A stretch of DNA of 55,524 bases from an uncultured Prevotellaceae bacterium (GCA_946415645.1 CAMKTJ010000015.1:1-55524); one strand, 5' to 3'. Positions 25,063 through 34,471 are shown, numbered from the stretch's first letter. Made by a program: numbers and translations. The notes: generated by a model from the sequence alone, not told the origin.

Positions 25063-27327
25063 ATGCTTTTAGATGATTTAAACCAAAGTCAAAGAGATGC
25101 CGTTCTCTGTTGTGATTGCCCTTCTCTTGTGATTGCTGGAGCCGGTTCTGGTAAGACTCGTGTTATTACCTATAAGATTGCTTATCTTTTGGAACAAGGG
25201 TATGAACCCTGGAGCATCTTGGCTTTGACATTTACAAATAAGGCTGCTCGTGAGATGAGAGAGCGCATAGGTAAGCTTGTCAACGAGGAACAGGCACGCA
25301 TGCTTTGGGCAGGAACTTTCCACAGCATCTTTGGCAGAATCCTTAGATATGAGGCTGACCGTATTGGTTTTACCTCTGATTTTACCATATATGACACATC
25401 TGACAGCAAGAGCCTTATCAAGACAATTATCAAGGATAGGGGATATGATGAGAAGAAATACAAGCCCAGCGCTGTACTGGCACATATCAGTAACGCTAAG
25501 AATTCTCTTATCCTACCTGTTGCATATAGGAATTCCAACAGACTTCTGGAACGAGATAGGGCACAGCAAATGCCTGAGATAAGCAATATATATGAGGAGT
25601 ATATGCAACGTTGCAAGAAAAGCAACGCTATGGACTTTGATGATATGTTGGTTTATACATGGCTTTTGTTTAAGGATGATCCTGATGTGGCCCAAAGGTA
25701 TCAAGAGAAGTTCAGATATATTCTGGTGGACGAGTATCAGGATACCAACTATGCCCAACATCAGATTGTCTTGTTACTAACCAACAATCAACAACGTGTC
25801 TGTGTAGTTGGAGATGATGCCCAGAGTATCTATAGCTTCCGTGGAGCAAAGATTGATAATATCCTTAATTTCCAAAAGTTATACAATGGCGTTAAGTTGT
25901 TTAAGCTAGAGCAGAACTATCGTTCCACCCAAACCATTGTAAGTGCTGCTAATAGCCTCATCCAGCATAATGTGCAGCAAATCCGCAAGGATGTATATAG
26001 TAGGGGGAATGTGGGTGACCCTATAGAAGTCTGTAAGGCATACAGTGATGTTGACGAAGCAAATATTGTGGTCAGGAAGATTCGTAACCTTGTTGCCAAG
26101 CATAACATCAGATATCAGGAGATAGCCGTTCTGTACAGAACCAATGCGCAGAGTAGAAGCTTAGAAGATGCTTTCAGAAAGCAAAATGTACCTTATAGAA
26201 TATATGGTGGCACTTCTTTCTACCAACGCAAAGAGATAAAGGATGTTATTGCTTACTTCCGTTTGATTGTTAATCCATACGACGAGGAAGCTCTGAAACG
26301 CATCATCAATTATCCCAACCGTAAGATTGGTGAAACTACATTAAATAAGGTTATGCAGGCTGCCATGGCCAATAATCTCTCACCATGGGAGATTCTGATG
26401 CATCCTGACCTTGTGGATGTGAATAATCCAACCAAGGAAAGGCTGAAGTCTTTTGCGGACATGATTCTATCCTTGCGTGAAATTGCTCTTACCCAGGATG
26501 CACATTCAACGGGTCTAGCTGTTGTAGAGAAGAGTGGCATTAAGGATGATATTTTCCGAGGCAGAGAACCTGAGGATCTTTCACGTCAAGAGAACTTGCA
26601 AGAAATGATGGATGGTATGGCCACTTTTGTACAAGACCGTGTGGAAACAGATGGTGGCTATATGTTGACTCATTACCTTTCAGAGGTAAGTCTTTTGACA
26701 GATATGGATGAGGATGATACGGAGGGTGATAACAAAGTTACACTAATGACTGTACATGCCGCTAAGGGATTGGAGTATGAGGCCGTATTTGTTGTAGGAC
26801 TTGAAGAAGAATTATTCCCTAGTCAGATGTCTATGGACAGTCCCAGGCAGATAGAAGAGGAGAGAAGACTCTTCTATGTTGCTATGACTCGAGCCAAGCA
26901 GCATCTATTCCTAACTTACGCCAAGAGACGTATGAAATATGGTATCACATCTGATTGTGAACCCAGTAGATTCCTGAAGGATATAGATAATAGATATCTG
27001 AAATCAGACAAGCCGGAGATGCCTTCGTTCAAGGATATTGTTTCCAGACCTACTTTTATACCCCAAAGGCCTCGTACAGTTGCACAGATGCCACCTTCCA
27101 ACTTTATCAAGGTCAGAAAGCCAGTTTCTTCGCCTCAGCCAGCAGTAGCACCAAATTCTGTTAATGGTCTGACTGTTGGTACCATTATTGTTCATGAACG
27201 CTTTGGTGAAGGGGTGGTTGAAAAACTTGAAGGCAGTGGTTTGGATGCTAAGGCATGTGTCAGGTTTCAGAATGTGGGAACCAAACAATTGTTGTTGCGT
27301 TTCGCTAAGTTTACCGTTAAGCGTTAG
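25063..27327 (+). CDS. UvrD/PcrA-family superfamily 1 DNA helicase
   Basis: The 754-residue protein is a 3'-5' DNA helicase for repair and for removing blocked replication or transcription complexes. Motifs seen: AGAGSGKT (25-32), LTFTNKAAREM, VDEYQDTN, GDDAQSIYSFRGA, LEQNYRS, MTVHAAKGLEYEAVFVVG and VAMTRAKQ. The C-terminal part (GTIIVHERFGEGVV) is a Tudor-like domain as in PcrA, which contacts RNA polymerase. It starts 9 nt after the membrane protein gene. Its stop codon overlaps the convergent MATE stop in the sequence TTAG. Confidence 0.95.
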   Translation: MLLDDLNQSQRDAVLCCDCPSLVIAGAGSGKTRVITYKIAYLLEQGYEPWSILALTFTNKAAREMRERIGKLVNEEQARMLWAGTFHSIFGRILRYEADRIGFTSDFTIYDTSDSKSLIKTIIKDRGYDEKKYKPSAVLAHISNAKNSLILPVAYRNSNRLLERDRAQQMPEISNIYEEYMQRCKKSNAMDFDDMLVYTWLLFKDDPDVAQRYQEKFRYILVDEYQDTNYAQHQIVLLLTNNQQRVCVVGDDAQSIYSFRGAKIDNILNFQKLYNGVKLFKLEQNYRSTQTIVSAANSLIQHNVQQIRKDVYSRGNVGDPIEVCKAYSDVDEANIVVRKIRNLVAKHNIRYQEIAVLYRTNAQSRSLEDAFRKQNVPYRIYGGTSFYQRKEIKDVIAYFRLIVNPYDEEALKRIINYPNRKIGETTLNKVMQAAMANNLSPWEILMHPDLVDVNNPTKERLKSFADMILSLREIALTQDAHSTGLAVVEKSGIKDDIFRGREPEDLSRQENLQEMMDGMATFVQDRVETDGGYMLTHYLSEVSLLTDMDEDDTEGDNKVTLMTVHAAKGLEYEAVFVVGLEEELFPSQMSMDSPRQIEEERRLFYVAMTRAKQHLFLTYAKRRMKYGITSDCEPSRFLKDIDNRYLKSDKPEMPSFKDIVSRPTFIPQRPRTVAQMPPSNFIKVRKPVSSPQPAVAPNSVNGLTVGTIIVHERFGEGVVEKLEGSGLDAKACVRFQNVGTKQLLLRFAKFTVKR

Positions 27328-28733
27328 CCAATCTTCTTCATCCAACTGTCACCATGCAGTCGGATTAGGAAGATAATACCTCTGAAGCATAGTTCAATAG
27401 ACATTGCTATCCAAACGCCTTGCAGTCCCATTGTACTGGATAGTAGGATAGCTAAGGTAATACGGACAGCCCAAATGCTTCCTAGGTTCATTGTGCATGG
27501 CATTAAGGTATCTCCTGCTCCCACAAATACGCCATACGCAACAATGCTTGCAGCAAACATGGGTTCTGCAAATGCCTCAATACGTAGAATATGGGTCGTT
27601 AATTGTTGAACAGTAATGTCTGGTGTCATAAGTGTCATCAGCGAAGGTGCCGTAATATACATGATAACACCAAGTACTGTCATTACAGCAACGCCCATTC
27701 CAACGGTTATATTTCCAAAACTTCTAGCTAACCTTCTTCGCTTTGCTCCCAAACTCTGTCCAACAAGTGTTGTTGCAGCTTCTGCAATACCATAACCTGG
27801 CATATAACAGAGGGCTTCAACAATTATTCCGAATGTATTGGCAGCTATGGCAGCAGTTCCTAATGGTGCTACAATAAGTGTACTGGTGATTTGTGCTCCA
27901 CAGAAGATGATGTGTTGTACTGCAATGGGGAGTGATATCTTCAACGCTTTGCGCAATGTTTCAAGTTTTGGGATAAAGCTACCCTTGTCTTGCAGAAGAT
28001 TCAGGTCTTTGCTGGCTATGGTTGTGAAATAACACATTATGAGCGATGTTATGGCAAATGCCAGACCTGTACCCAATACAGCTCCCATTACACCTAAGCC
28101 TGCTCCAGGAATCGTTATCCCCAATACATGATGTGAAGGGAATATCAGGAACCAATTAAAGATAACGTCCAGAAAGCACATTCCTATGTTCAGGATACTG
28201 GGAATATGCATATTTCCACTACTACGTAACATGCCGCTACATAGCGAGTTTAGTTGTGCAAAAGGCAGACACATACTGTAGCACATGAAGTAAAGCGATG
28301 CATCAGCATTGATATCAGCATTTCCTCCAAGCCAAGTGGGTAGATAGGGGCTAATGGTAACTCCGATGGTCATAAGTGTCAGGGCAAAAAGCAGGCATGA
28401 TGCGAAACTCTGCCTGAGGACATTACGTGCTCCGCAGAAATCACCTGCACCAATTCTATGTGCCACTTGGACATAAAAGCCGACGTTTACAGCAGAGGAA
28501 AGACTGCCAAAAAGCCAGATGGTAGTACTGACCAAACCAATGCTGGCACTGGCTTCCTTACCAAGGCTTCCTACCATGCTGGCATCAATATATTGCATAA
28601 CAATATGCGTAAGCTGAGCCAGCATAGATGGAACAGACAAAAGGACAACGAGCATAATCTGGTCGTGTCCTGTCATCTTAATTCCATTCCTGATCTGTTT
28701 CAGGAGTAGGTCTTTCTTCTGTGTATATGTCAT
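27324..28733 (-). CDS. MATE-family efflux transporter
   Basis: The 469-residue protein has about twelve membrane helices in two similar halves, as in MATE exporters that expel drugs or metabolites in exchange for Na+ or H+. The N-terminal half carries QLTHIVMQYIDASMVGSLG, the usual first-helix signature, and the C-terminal half has VAPLGTAAIAANTFG. The substrate cannot be predicted. The start overlaps the DUF3737 stop by 4 nt (ATGA), so the genes are translationally coupled. Confidence 0.93.
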   Translation of the reverse strand: MTYTQKKDLLLKQIRNGIKMTGHDQIMLVVLLSVPSMLAQLTHIVMQYIDASMVGSLGKEASASIGLVSTTIWLFGSLSSAVNVGFYVQVAHRIGAGDFCGARNVLRQSFASCLLFALTLMTIGVTISPYLPTWLGGNADINADASLYFMCYSMCLPFAQLNSLCSGMLRSSGNMHIPSILNIGMCFLDVIFNWFLIFPSHHVLGITIPGAGLGVMGAVLGTGLAFAITSLIMCYFTTIASKDLNLLQDKGSFIPKLETLRKALKISLPIAVQHIIFCGAQITSTLIVAPLGTAAIAANTFGIIVEALCYMPGYGIAEAATTLVGQSLGAKRRRLARSFGNITVGMGVAVMTVLGVIMYITAPSLMTLMTPDITVQQLTTHILRIEAFAEPMFAASIVAYGVFVGAGDTLMPCTMNLGSIWAVRITLAILLSSTMGLQGVWIAMSIELCFRGIIFLIRLHGDSWMKKIG

Positions 28734-29575
28734 TCTTTTACCTTAATCTTACAATTGGCAGGTGATTTCTGATTCTCGTCTATGATTATTTCACCTACGC
28801 TATCAACTTCTATGTTACCTGATGTGGGGTTCTTGATGCTATGAACTTTTCCCTTTATGCGTGCCTGAATGGTGCTGTATTCGAAGGCCAGATTGGCATC
28901 TTCGCCCATCGTACAGTCTTCCATATACAGGTTCTCGCAATAGCAGAGGGGCTGTTCGCCTGTGATGTGGCAACGTATCAACCTCAGGTTCTTGCTATAC
29001 CATCCCAGGTATTCTCCGTTTATCTCGCAGTCTATGAGTGTTACGTTCTCGCACTCCCAGAAGGCATCCTTGCTGTTCAGCAGAGCGTTCTTTATCTCTA
29101 CGTTCTTGCTGTACTGGAAGGAATAGTTGCCCTCTTGGTGGTAGTTCTCTATGCGGACATTATTGGTGTGCATCCCCAGATAGTCTGCATTCTCTATACG
29201 TGAGTTCTTAATCACCACATCGTCGCAATCCCATAGTGTTTCCTGTGCATTGGTGAATGTACATCCTTCTATGTGTATGCCATTCATGCGACGGAACATC
29301 TTAGGCGCTTCCACACGACAGTTTACGAGTGTGCCGTCCTGGCTGTACCAAAGGCTGCTTCTGGCGCTTTCGCGATACAGGCAGTTTGTTGTTTTGAAGC
29401 CTCTACATTCCCAAAAGACATATTTGCCCTCGAAGGTGCAGTCCTCGGCCTCTATGTTGCCAGATTCTTTGATGCTGGATTCGCCCAAGTGAATGGTTAT
29501 GTTCTCGAGCTTTGCATCATGTAAAGTGTACAGAGGTCTTTCTCCTCCAAATTCCTGGTCTTTAATAATTTTCAT
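28730..29575 (-). CDS. DUF3737 right-handed beta-helix-like protein
   Basis: The protein is about 281 residues from the preferred start MKIIKDQEFGGERPLY (ATG at 29575); an alternative ATG at 29596 would overlap the ettA end by 8 nt. The body is made of roughly 20-residue repeats such as FWECENVTLIDCEINGEY and LGWYSKNLRLIRCHITGE, typical of a stacked beta-helix, with many Cys, Trp and Tyr. This matches the DUF3737 family, whose function is not established. No signal peptide is seen. It lies between ettA and a MATE gene in one operon. Confidence 0.85.
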   Translation of the reverse strand: MKIIKDQEFGGERPLYTLHDAKLENITIHLGESSIKESGNIEAEDCTFEGKYVFWECRGFKTTNCLYRESARSSLWYSQDGTLVNCRVEAPKMFRRMNGIHIEGCTFTNAQETLWDCDDVVIKNSRIENADYLGMHTNNVRIENYHQEGNYSFQYSKNVEIKNALLNSKDAFWECENVTLIDCEINGEYLGWYSKNLRLIRCHITGEQPLCYCENLYMEDCTMGEDANLAFEYSTIQARIKGKVHSIKNPTSGNIEVDSVGEIIIDENQKSPANCKIKVKE

Positions 29576-29588
29576 TAGTCTTTCTAGC

Positions 29589-31286
29589 TTAATCATCCAT
29601 CAGCTTGCGATAGCGTATTCTGCGTGGTTCCTCCAACCCCAAACGCTTTAGCTTGTTGGCTTCATAATCGGTGTAGCTTCCTTCGTAGAAGAAGACATTG
29701 CCATCACCTTCGTAGGCAAGGATATGCGTGCAAATACGATCCAGGAACCAACGGTCGTGACTGATAACAACGGCACAACCGGCAAAGTTTTCCAAACCTT
29801 CTTCCAAGGCACGCAATGTGTTTACGTCAATATCGTTGGTGGGCTCGTCCAACAAGAGCACATTACCTTCCTGTTTCAATGCCATAGCCAAATGCAGGCG
29901 GTTACGCTCACCACCAGAGAGCACTCCACACTTCTTCTCCTGGTCGGCACCATTAAAGTTGAAACGACTCAGATAGGCACGGACATTGATGTCACGGCCA
30001 CCCATTCTTATCAGCTCGTTGCCTTGTGAGATTACCTGGAACACACTCTCGTCAGCCTTGATATCCTTGTGGCTTTGGTCGACGTAGGCCAACTTTACGG
30101 TTTCTCCTACCTCGAAAGTACCTGAATCAGGCTGCTCTAATCTCATAATCATACGGAATAGGGTAGTCTTACCAGCTCCGTTGGGGCCAATAACACCAAC
30201 GATTCCGTTGGGAGGCAGCATGAAATCAAGATCCTTGATAAGTACCTTATCGCCATATGCCTTGTTGACTCCGTGGGCTTCTATTACCTTGTTGCCAAGG
30301 CGAGGACCATTGGGGATGAAGATTTCCAGTTTCTCCTCGCGTTCCTTTTGCTCCTCATTCAACATCTTATCGTAAGAGTTCAAACGAGCCTTACCCTTGG
30401 CTTGGCGAGCCTTGGGTGCCATACGAACCCATTCCAACTCACGCTCCAATGCTTTGCGACGCTTGCTGGCCACCTTTTCCTCCTGAGCCATACGCTTGGT
30501 CTTCTGATCCAACCATGAAGAGTAGTTGCCCTCCCAGGGTATTCCCTCGCCACGGTCCAGTTCCAGAATCCATCCTGCTACATCATCCAGGAAGTAACGG
30601 TCGTGCGTAACAGCAATAACCGTTCCCTCGTACTGAGTCAGATGCTGTTCCAACCAGTCGATGCTCTCTGCATCCAAGTGGTTGGTTGGCTCGTCCAAAA
30701 GGAGAACATCTGGCTTCTGTAGGAGCAGACGACAAAGAGCAACTCGACGTCTTTCTCCACCAGAAAGATTCACTACTGGCTGATCTGCAGGTGGGCAACG
30801 TAGTGCATCCATAGCGCGTTCCAGCTTGCTGTCTAGGTTCCAGGCGTCTGTGCTGTCTATGATATCCTGCAATTCACCCTGACGGGCAAACAGCGCATTC
30901 ATCTTATCCTCGTCCTCGTAGTATTCGGGCAAACCGAACTTCTGGTTAATCTCTTCGTATTCAGCCAGTGCATCCACAATGTGTTGTACACCTTCCTTTA
31001 CGACCTCGATTACCGTTTTGTTATCGTCCAGTTTAGGTTCCTGCTCCAGGTAACCTACCGAGTAGCCGGGACTCCATACCACATTACCCTGATATTGCTG
31101 GTCAATGCCGGCAATAATCTTCATCAGTGTAGACTTACCTGCACCGTTCAGACCTACAATACCAATCTTGGCTCCGTAGAAGAAGCTCAGGTATATATTC
31201 TTAAGTACTTGTTTCTGATTCTGTTGGATGGTTTTGCTAACCCCAACCATCGAGAAGATAATTTTCTTATCGTCAGTAGTAGCCAT
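29589..31286 (-). CDS. ettA: ABC-F translation factor EttA
   Basis: The 565-residue protein has two ABC ATPase domains and no membrane segments. Domain 1 has GLNGAGKST and LSGGERRR with DEPTNHLDAES. A charged linker rich in Lys and Glu (about 270-325) follows, as in ABC-F proteins. Domain 2 has GPNGAGKTT and LSGGERNR with DEPTNDIDVNT. The near-complete match in layout to EttA (energy-dependent translational throttle) supports that name over Uup. The family binds the ribosomal E site and gates translation by ATP level. Confidence 0.93.
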   Translation of the reverse strand: MATTDDKKIIFSMVGVSKTIQQNQKQVLKNIYLSFFYGAKIGIVGLNGAGKSTLMKIIAGIDQQYQGNVVWSPGYSVGYLEQEPKLDDNKTVIEVVKEGVQHIVDALAEYEEINQKFGLPEYYEDEDKMNALFARQGELQDIIDSTDAWNLDSKLERAMDALRCPPADQPVVNLSGGERRRVALCRLLLQKPDVLLLDEPTNHLDAESIDWLEQHLTQYEGTVIAVTHDRYFLDDVAGWILELDRGEGIPWEGNYSSWLDQKTKRMAQEEKVASKRRKALERELEWVRMAPKARQAKGKARLNSYDKMLNEEQKEREEKLEIFIPNGPRLGNKVIEAHGVNKAYGDKVLIKDLDFMLPPNGIVGVIGPNGAGKTTLFRMIMRLEQPDSGTFEVGETVKLAYVDQSHKDIKADESVFQVISQGNELIRMGGRDINVRAYLSRFNFNGADQEKKCGVLSGGERNRLHLAMALKQEGNVLLLDEPTNDIDVNTLRALEEGLENFAGCAVVISHDRWFLDRICTHILAYEGDGNVFFYEGSYTDYEANKLKRLGLEEPRRIRYRKLMDD

Positions 31287-31289
31287 TCT

Positions 31290-31315
31290 GCTTAATTATG
31301 AATTAAGAATTATGA
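31290..31315. repeat. AT-rich word-repeat spacer between ettA and the secreted helical protein gene
   Basis: CTTAATTATGAATTAAG forms a short palindrome followed by AATTATG. It belongs to the same type of ATTCATAATTC-like spacers seen near 12.1 and 50.8 kb. It has no T-tract, so it is unlikely to be a terminator. Confidence 0.45.
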
Positions 31316-31319
31316 TTTG

Positions 31320-31730
31320 TCACTTAACTTTATCGTTTGCCAATTTCATTAATTTATATGCCTTTGCTGCAGGCAGCACTGTCTTCATCTTGGCGTAATA
31401 GGCTTTTCTTACTGCTAGTTGGGCCACTTCCTGCTTCTGCTTGCTCTCAAAGAGCTCATCACATTGTGCAGTTGTCAGTTTGCCTGCATCCTCAGCCTTT
31501 GAATACTTTTCTTTCAACGCTTTGTGGCTTGCCTTAACATTGGACATTTCCTTGTAGTATGCGTAGAGTAGGGGCTTTACTTTAGCAGCATCCTCTTTGC
31601 TCAGTTTCATGTTCTTGAGAACGTATGACACATGTGCATCATCTTTCTCGCCTGCATAAACATGCTGTACAGGCAATGCCATAATCAAGCCGAGTATAGC
31701 TGTCAACACAATCTGCTTCATCCTAATCAT
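31320..31730 (-). CDS. Small secreted helical protein (Spy/CpxP-like)
   Basis: The protein is about 136 residues from ATG 31730 (MIRMKQIVLTA) or slightly shorter from 31721. A signal peptide ends at ALPVQHVYA. The mature part is charged and helical, with LSKEDAAKVKPLLYAYYKEM and AYYAKMKTVLPAAKAYKLMK resembling the repeated helices of Spy/CpxP periplasmic chaperones. Longer upstream starts can be ruled out, because the TACCTTTG promoter box at 31746-31753 lies inside them. The gene is first in a unit with ettA, DUF3737 and MATE. Confidence 0.7.
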   Translation of the reverse strand: MIRMKQIVLTAILGLIMALPVQHVYAGEKDDAHVSYVLKNMKLSKEDAAKVKPLLYAYYKEMSNVKASHKALKEKYSKAEDAGKLTTAQCDELFESKQKQEVAQLAVRKAYYAKMKTVLPAAKAYKLMKLANDKVK

Positions 31731-31745
31731 GTTTGAATTTTGCGG

Positions 31746-31753
31746 CAAAGGTA
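31746..31753 (-). promoter_or_regulatory. -7 box for the 31730-27324 operon
   Basis: TACCTTTG on the minus strand predicts transcription from about 31739, only 8-17 nt before the start codon. No clear -33 TTG. Confidence 0.55.
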
Positions 31754-31897
31754 CAACAATAATCGTAATTATTAACACACGTGCGAGAACATATTTATTA
31801 ATAAATGTAAAAGTTGTAGTACATAGTTGTAATGAAATCGTGTCTGGGCTGATTGGATGGGAGGTAGATAACTTCACACAAAAAGGTTGCTCCAAAA

Positions 31898-31929
31898 TTT
31901 GGCAGTCTCATACAAAGGCATTACCTTTG
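31898..31929 (+). promoter_or_regulatory. Promoter of the rubredoxin gene
   Basis: TTTG at 31898-31901, exactly 20 nt, then TACCTTTG at 31922-31929. Start expected near 31936, 43 nt before the ATG. It is divergent from the box at 31746-31753. Confidence 0.8.
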
Positions 31930-31978
31930 CATCGAAAGAGTATCCACTACATGTTAAACCTCAAAAACAAAAAAGAAC

Positions 31979-32137
31979 ATGAAAAAGTACGTTTGTGATG
32001 TCTGTGGTTATGAATATGACCCGGAAGTTGGAGACCCTGAAAATGGAATTCCTGCTGGTACAGCTTTTGAAGACCTGCCAGAAGATTGGGCTTGCCCGCT
32101 CTGTGGCGTTGGTAAGGATCAATTCAGCGAGGCATAA
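31979..32137 (+). CDS. Rubredoxin
   Basis: This 52-residue electron carrier starts [15 protein letters not shown] and contains both iron-binding loops, CDVCGY (Cys6, Cys9) and CPLCGV (Cys39, Cys42). The four cysteines hold one Fe. The length and the internal [20 protein letters not shown] segment are canonical. In anaerobes rubredoxin passes electrons to peroxide- or superoxide-reducing enzymes. It has its own promoter and terminator and so is a single-gene unit. Confidence 0.97.
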   Translation: MKKYVCDVCGYEYDPEVGDPENGIPAGTAFEDLPEDWACPLCGVGKDQFSEA

Positions 32138-32146
32138 AATTACAGG

Positions 32147-32178
32147 CAATGGAGGTGGAATGACCTCCATTGTTTTTT
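32147..32178 (+). terminator. Intrinsic terminator after rubredoxin
   Basis: CAATGGAGGT (32147-32156) pairs perfectly with ACCTCCATTG (32163-32172) around a 6-nt loop, followed by six T residues. Confidence 0.93.
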
Positions 32179-32243
32179 AAGTACTTTCGTTCGGGTAAAA
32201 AAATAAATAATGTATTTTATTTTATTTATCCCTCACTTATTTG

Positions 32244-32251
32244 TACCTTTG
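32244..32251 (+). promoter_or_regulatory. -7 box of the hisGDCB operon
   Basis: TACCTTTG, start near 32258, leader about 44 nt. The -33 position is TTTATTT rather than TTTG. No leader peptide rich in His codons and no attenuator hairpin is visible. Confidence 0.65.
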
Positions 32252-32301
32252 TAGCCCAAAATGTATATTATAAGGTAGAAAGGTTCAAAATTAAAAAGAA
32301 A

Positions 32302-33153
32302 ATGTTAAGAATAGCAGTACAGTCGAAAGGTAGACTTTTTGAGGATACAATGGCACTGCTGGCAGAGGCAGGCATTAAGGTTAGCAGTAGCAAACGCACA
32401 TTGCTGGTACAGAGCAGTAACTTTCCTGTAGAGATTCTTTATCTGCGTGATGATGATATTCCACAGAGTGTTGCAACAGGTGTTGCCGACCTAGGTATCG
32501 TAGGTCAGAACGAGTTTGAAGAGCGTCAGGAGGATGCTGATGTTATCCGTCCATTAGGCTTCAGCAAATGTCGTCTCTCTCTTGCCATTCCCAAGGCAGT
32601 CAACTATACTGGCCTGAAGTGGTTCGAAGGTAAGAAGATCGCCACATCTTATCCTGGTATCCTCCGTCGCTTTATGCAGAAGAATAACATTGCAGCCGAT
32701 ATCCATGTTATTACAGGTTCTGTTGAGATTAGTCCGGGTATAGGTCTTGCCGATGCTATTTTTGACATTGTAAGCAGCGGCAGCACCTTGGTAAGCAACA
32801 ACCTGGCCGAAGTGGAAGTTGTAATGAAGAGCGAGGCTCTGCTCATTGGTAATAAGCAGATGAGTGACGAGAAGAAGGCTGTGCTGGACGAACTGCTCTT
32901 CCGTATAGAGGCTGTTAAGAATGCTGAAGACAAGAAATATGTACTGATGAATGTTCCTACCGACAAGGTAAAGGAAGTTGTAGATATCCTGCCCGGTGCT
33001 AAGAGCCCCACGGTGATGCCATTGGCCACTGAGGGTTGGAGCAGCGTTCATACGGTTATTGACGAGAAGCGTTTCTGGGAGATTATACGCCAACTGAAGG
33101 ACCTTGGTGCTCAGGGTATTCTGGTTGTTCCCATTGAGAAGATGATTCTCTAA
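32302..33153 (+). CDS. hisG: ATP phosphoribosyltransferase, long form
   Basis: This enzyme catalyses the first step of histidine synthesis, joining ATP and PRPP. The 283-residue product starts MLRIAVQSKGRLFEDTMALL. The catalytic domain includes the PRPP-binding region EISPGIGLADAIFDIVSSGSTL. The C-terminal 75 residues or so (KYVLMNVPTDKVKEVVDILP) form the ACT-like domain for histidine feedback inhibition, so this is the long, HisZ-independent form. A longer reading frame runs upstream to 32170, but it passes through the TACCTTTG promoter, so the ATG at 32302 is the start. Confidence 0.96.
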   Translation: MLRIAVQSKGRLFEDTMALLAEAGIKVSSSKRTLLVQSSNFPVEILYLRDDDIPQSVATGVADLGIVGQNEFEERQEDADVIRPLGFSKCRLSLAIPKAVNYTGLKWFEGKKIATSYPGILRRFMQKNNIAADIHVITGSVEISPGIGLADAIFDIVSSGSTLVSNNLAEVEVVMKSEALLIGNKQMSDEKKAVLDELLFRIEAVKNAEDKKYVLMNVPTDKVKEVVDILPGAKSPTVMPLATEGWSSVHTVIDEKRFWEIIRQLKDLGAQGILVVPIEKMIL

Positions 33154-33181
33154 GTGAAGAATGAAGAGTGAAGAGCGAAGA
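33154..33181. repeat. GAAGAGTGAAGA-type spacer repeat between hisG and hisD
   Basis: The spacer is built of GTGAAGAATGAAGAGTGAAG-like words of about 7 nt. It creates an extra in-frame ATG (33161) ahead of the true hisD start. Confidence 0.6.
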
Positions 33182-34459
33182 ATGAAAATCTATAAATATC
33201 CTACTCAAGAGGAATTACCTGCATTGCTGAAGCGCCCCGTGCGTGATGCCAGTCAGCTGAATGCTACAGTTGCTGCAGTCCTTGCAGACATAAAAGCTAA
33301 GGGTGATGCAGCCGTGAAGGAGTACGAGGAGAAGTTTGATCATGTAAGCTTGCAGAATCTGGCTGTTACAGAGGCTGAAATGCAGGAGGCTGAAGGTCTG
33401 GTGAATGCTGACCTTAAGGCTGCCCTTGAGCAAGCACACAAGAATATTGAGAAGTTCCATGCCTCACAGAAGTTCCAGGCAGAACGTGTGCAGGTAACTG
33501 ATGGAGTAGAGTGCTGGCAGAAGTCGGTACCCATCCAGAAGGTGGGTCTTTACATACCTGGTGGTACAGCACCTCTGTTCAGTACAGTGCTGATGCTGGC
33601 CACTCCTGCTAAGATAGCCGGGTGCGAGGAGATAGTACTCTGTACACCTCCTGCCCGGGATGGTAAAGTAAACCCTGCCATTCTGGTAGCAGCTCGCATA
33701 GCCGGAGTGAACCGAATTTACAAGATTGGCGGCGTTCAAGCAATCGGAGCTATGGCCTATGGTACAGAATCTGTTCCCAAAGTATATAAGATATTCGGTC
33801 CCGGTAACCAGTTTGTGATGTGTGCCAAGCAACAAGTAAGCCTGCATGACGTAGCTATAGATATGCCTGCAGGCCCTAGCGAGGTTGAGGTGCTGGCTGA
33901 TGAGACTTCTAACCCCGTGTTTGTTGCTGCCGACTTACTGAGTCAAGCTGAACACGGTGTAGACAGTCAGGTACTGTTGGTTACCAAGAGCGAAGAAATT
34001 ATAGATAAAGTACAGAACGAGGTAGAACGTCAGTTGGCATTATTACCTCGTAACGAAATAGCCACTCAGGCCTTGCAATACAGTAAGATTCTGTTGGTAC
34101 ACAATGACGAGGAGATGATGGCCGTAACAAACATGTATGCCCCAGAGCACCTTATCATTGAGACAAAGAATTATATGGAGCTGTCTGAGAAGGTAATTAA
34201 TGCAGGAAGTGTATTCTTGGGTAGCCTGACACCTGAGAGTGCCGGCGACTATGCCAGCGGTACCAACCATACACTTCCCACAAACGGCTATGCTGTAGCT
34301 TACAACGGTGTAAACCTGGACAGCTATAACCGCAAGGTTACCTTCCAGCATATTACAGAGGAGGGTATCCGTAGCATCGGTCGTACCGTTGAATTGATGG
34401 CCGAGGCAGAAGGATTGGATGCGCATAGGAATGCGATGACGGTGAGAATGAAAAAATGA
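33182..34459 (+). CDS. hisD: Histidinol dehydrogenase
   Basis: HisD is a zinc enzyme that oxidises histidinol to histidine in two NAD+-dependent steps, the last in the pathway. The protein has 425 residues from MKIYKYPTQEELP. Visible signatures are VGLYIPGGTAPLFSTVLMLA, the GPGNQFVMCAKQ region, DMPAGPSEVEVLADE, and the Zn/catalytic stretch SQAEHGVDSQ with later YAPEHLI and SGTNHTLPT. A start at 33161 (MKSEERRMKIY) is possible, but those residues are encoded by the spacer repeat and are probably untranslated. Confidence 0.96.
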   Translation: MKIYKYPTQEELPALLKRPVRDASQLNATVAAVLADIKAKGDAAVKEYEEKFDHVSLQNLAVTEAEMQEAEGLVNADLKAALEQAHKNIEKFHASQKFQAERVQVTDGVECWQKSVPIQKVGLYIPGGTAPLFSTVLMLATPAKIAGCEEIVLCTPPARDGKVNPAILVAARIAGVNRIYKIGGVQAIGAMAYGTESVPKVYKIFGPGNQFVMCAKQQVSLHDVAIDMPAGPSEVEVLADETSNPVFVAADLLSQAEHGVDSQVLLVTKSEEIIDKVQNEVERQLALLPRNEIATQALQYSKILLVHNDEEMMAVTNMYAPEHLIIETKNYMELSEKVINAGSVFLGSLTPESAGDYASGTNHTLPTNGYAVAYNGVNLDSYNRKVTFQHITEEGIRSIGRTVELMAEAEGLDAHRNAMTVRMKK

Positions 34460-34471
34460 AAGAATGAAAGT

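Noticed and set aside
32252..32301. Possible his attenuator or leader peptide
   Set aside because: The leader is about 44 nt with no His-codon run and no terminator hairpin.
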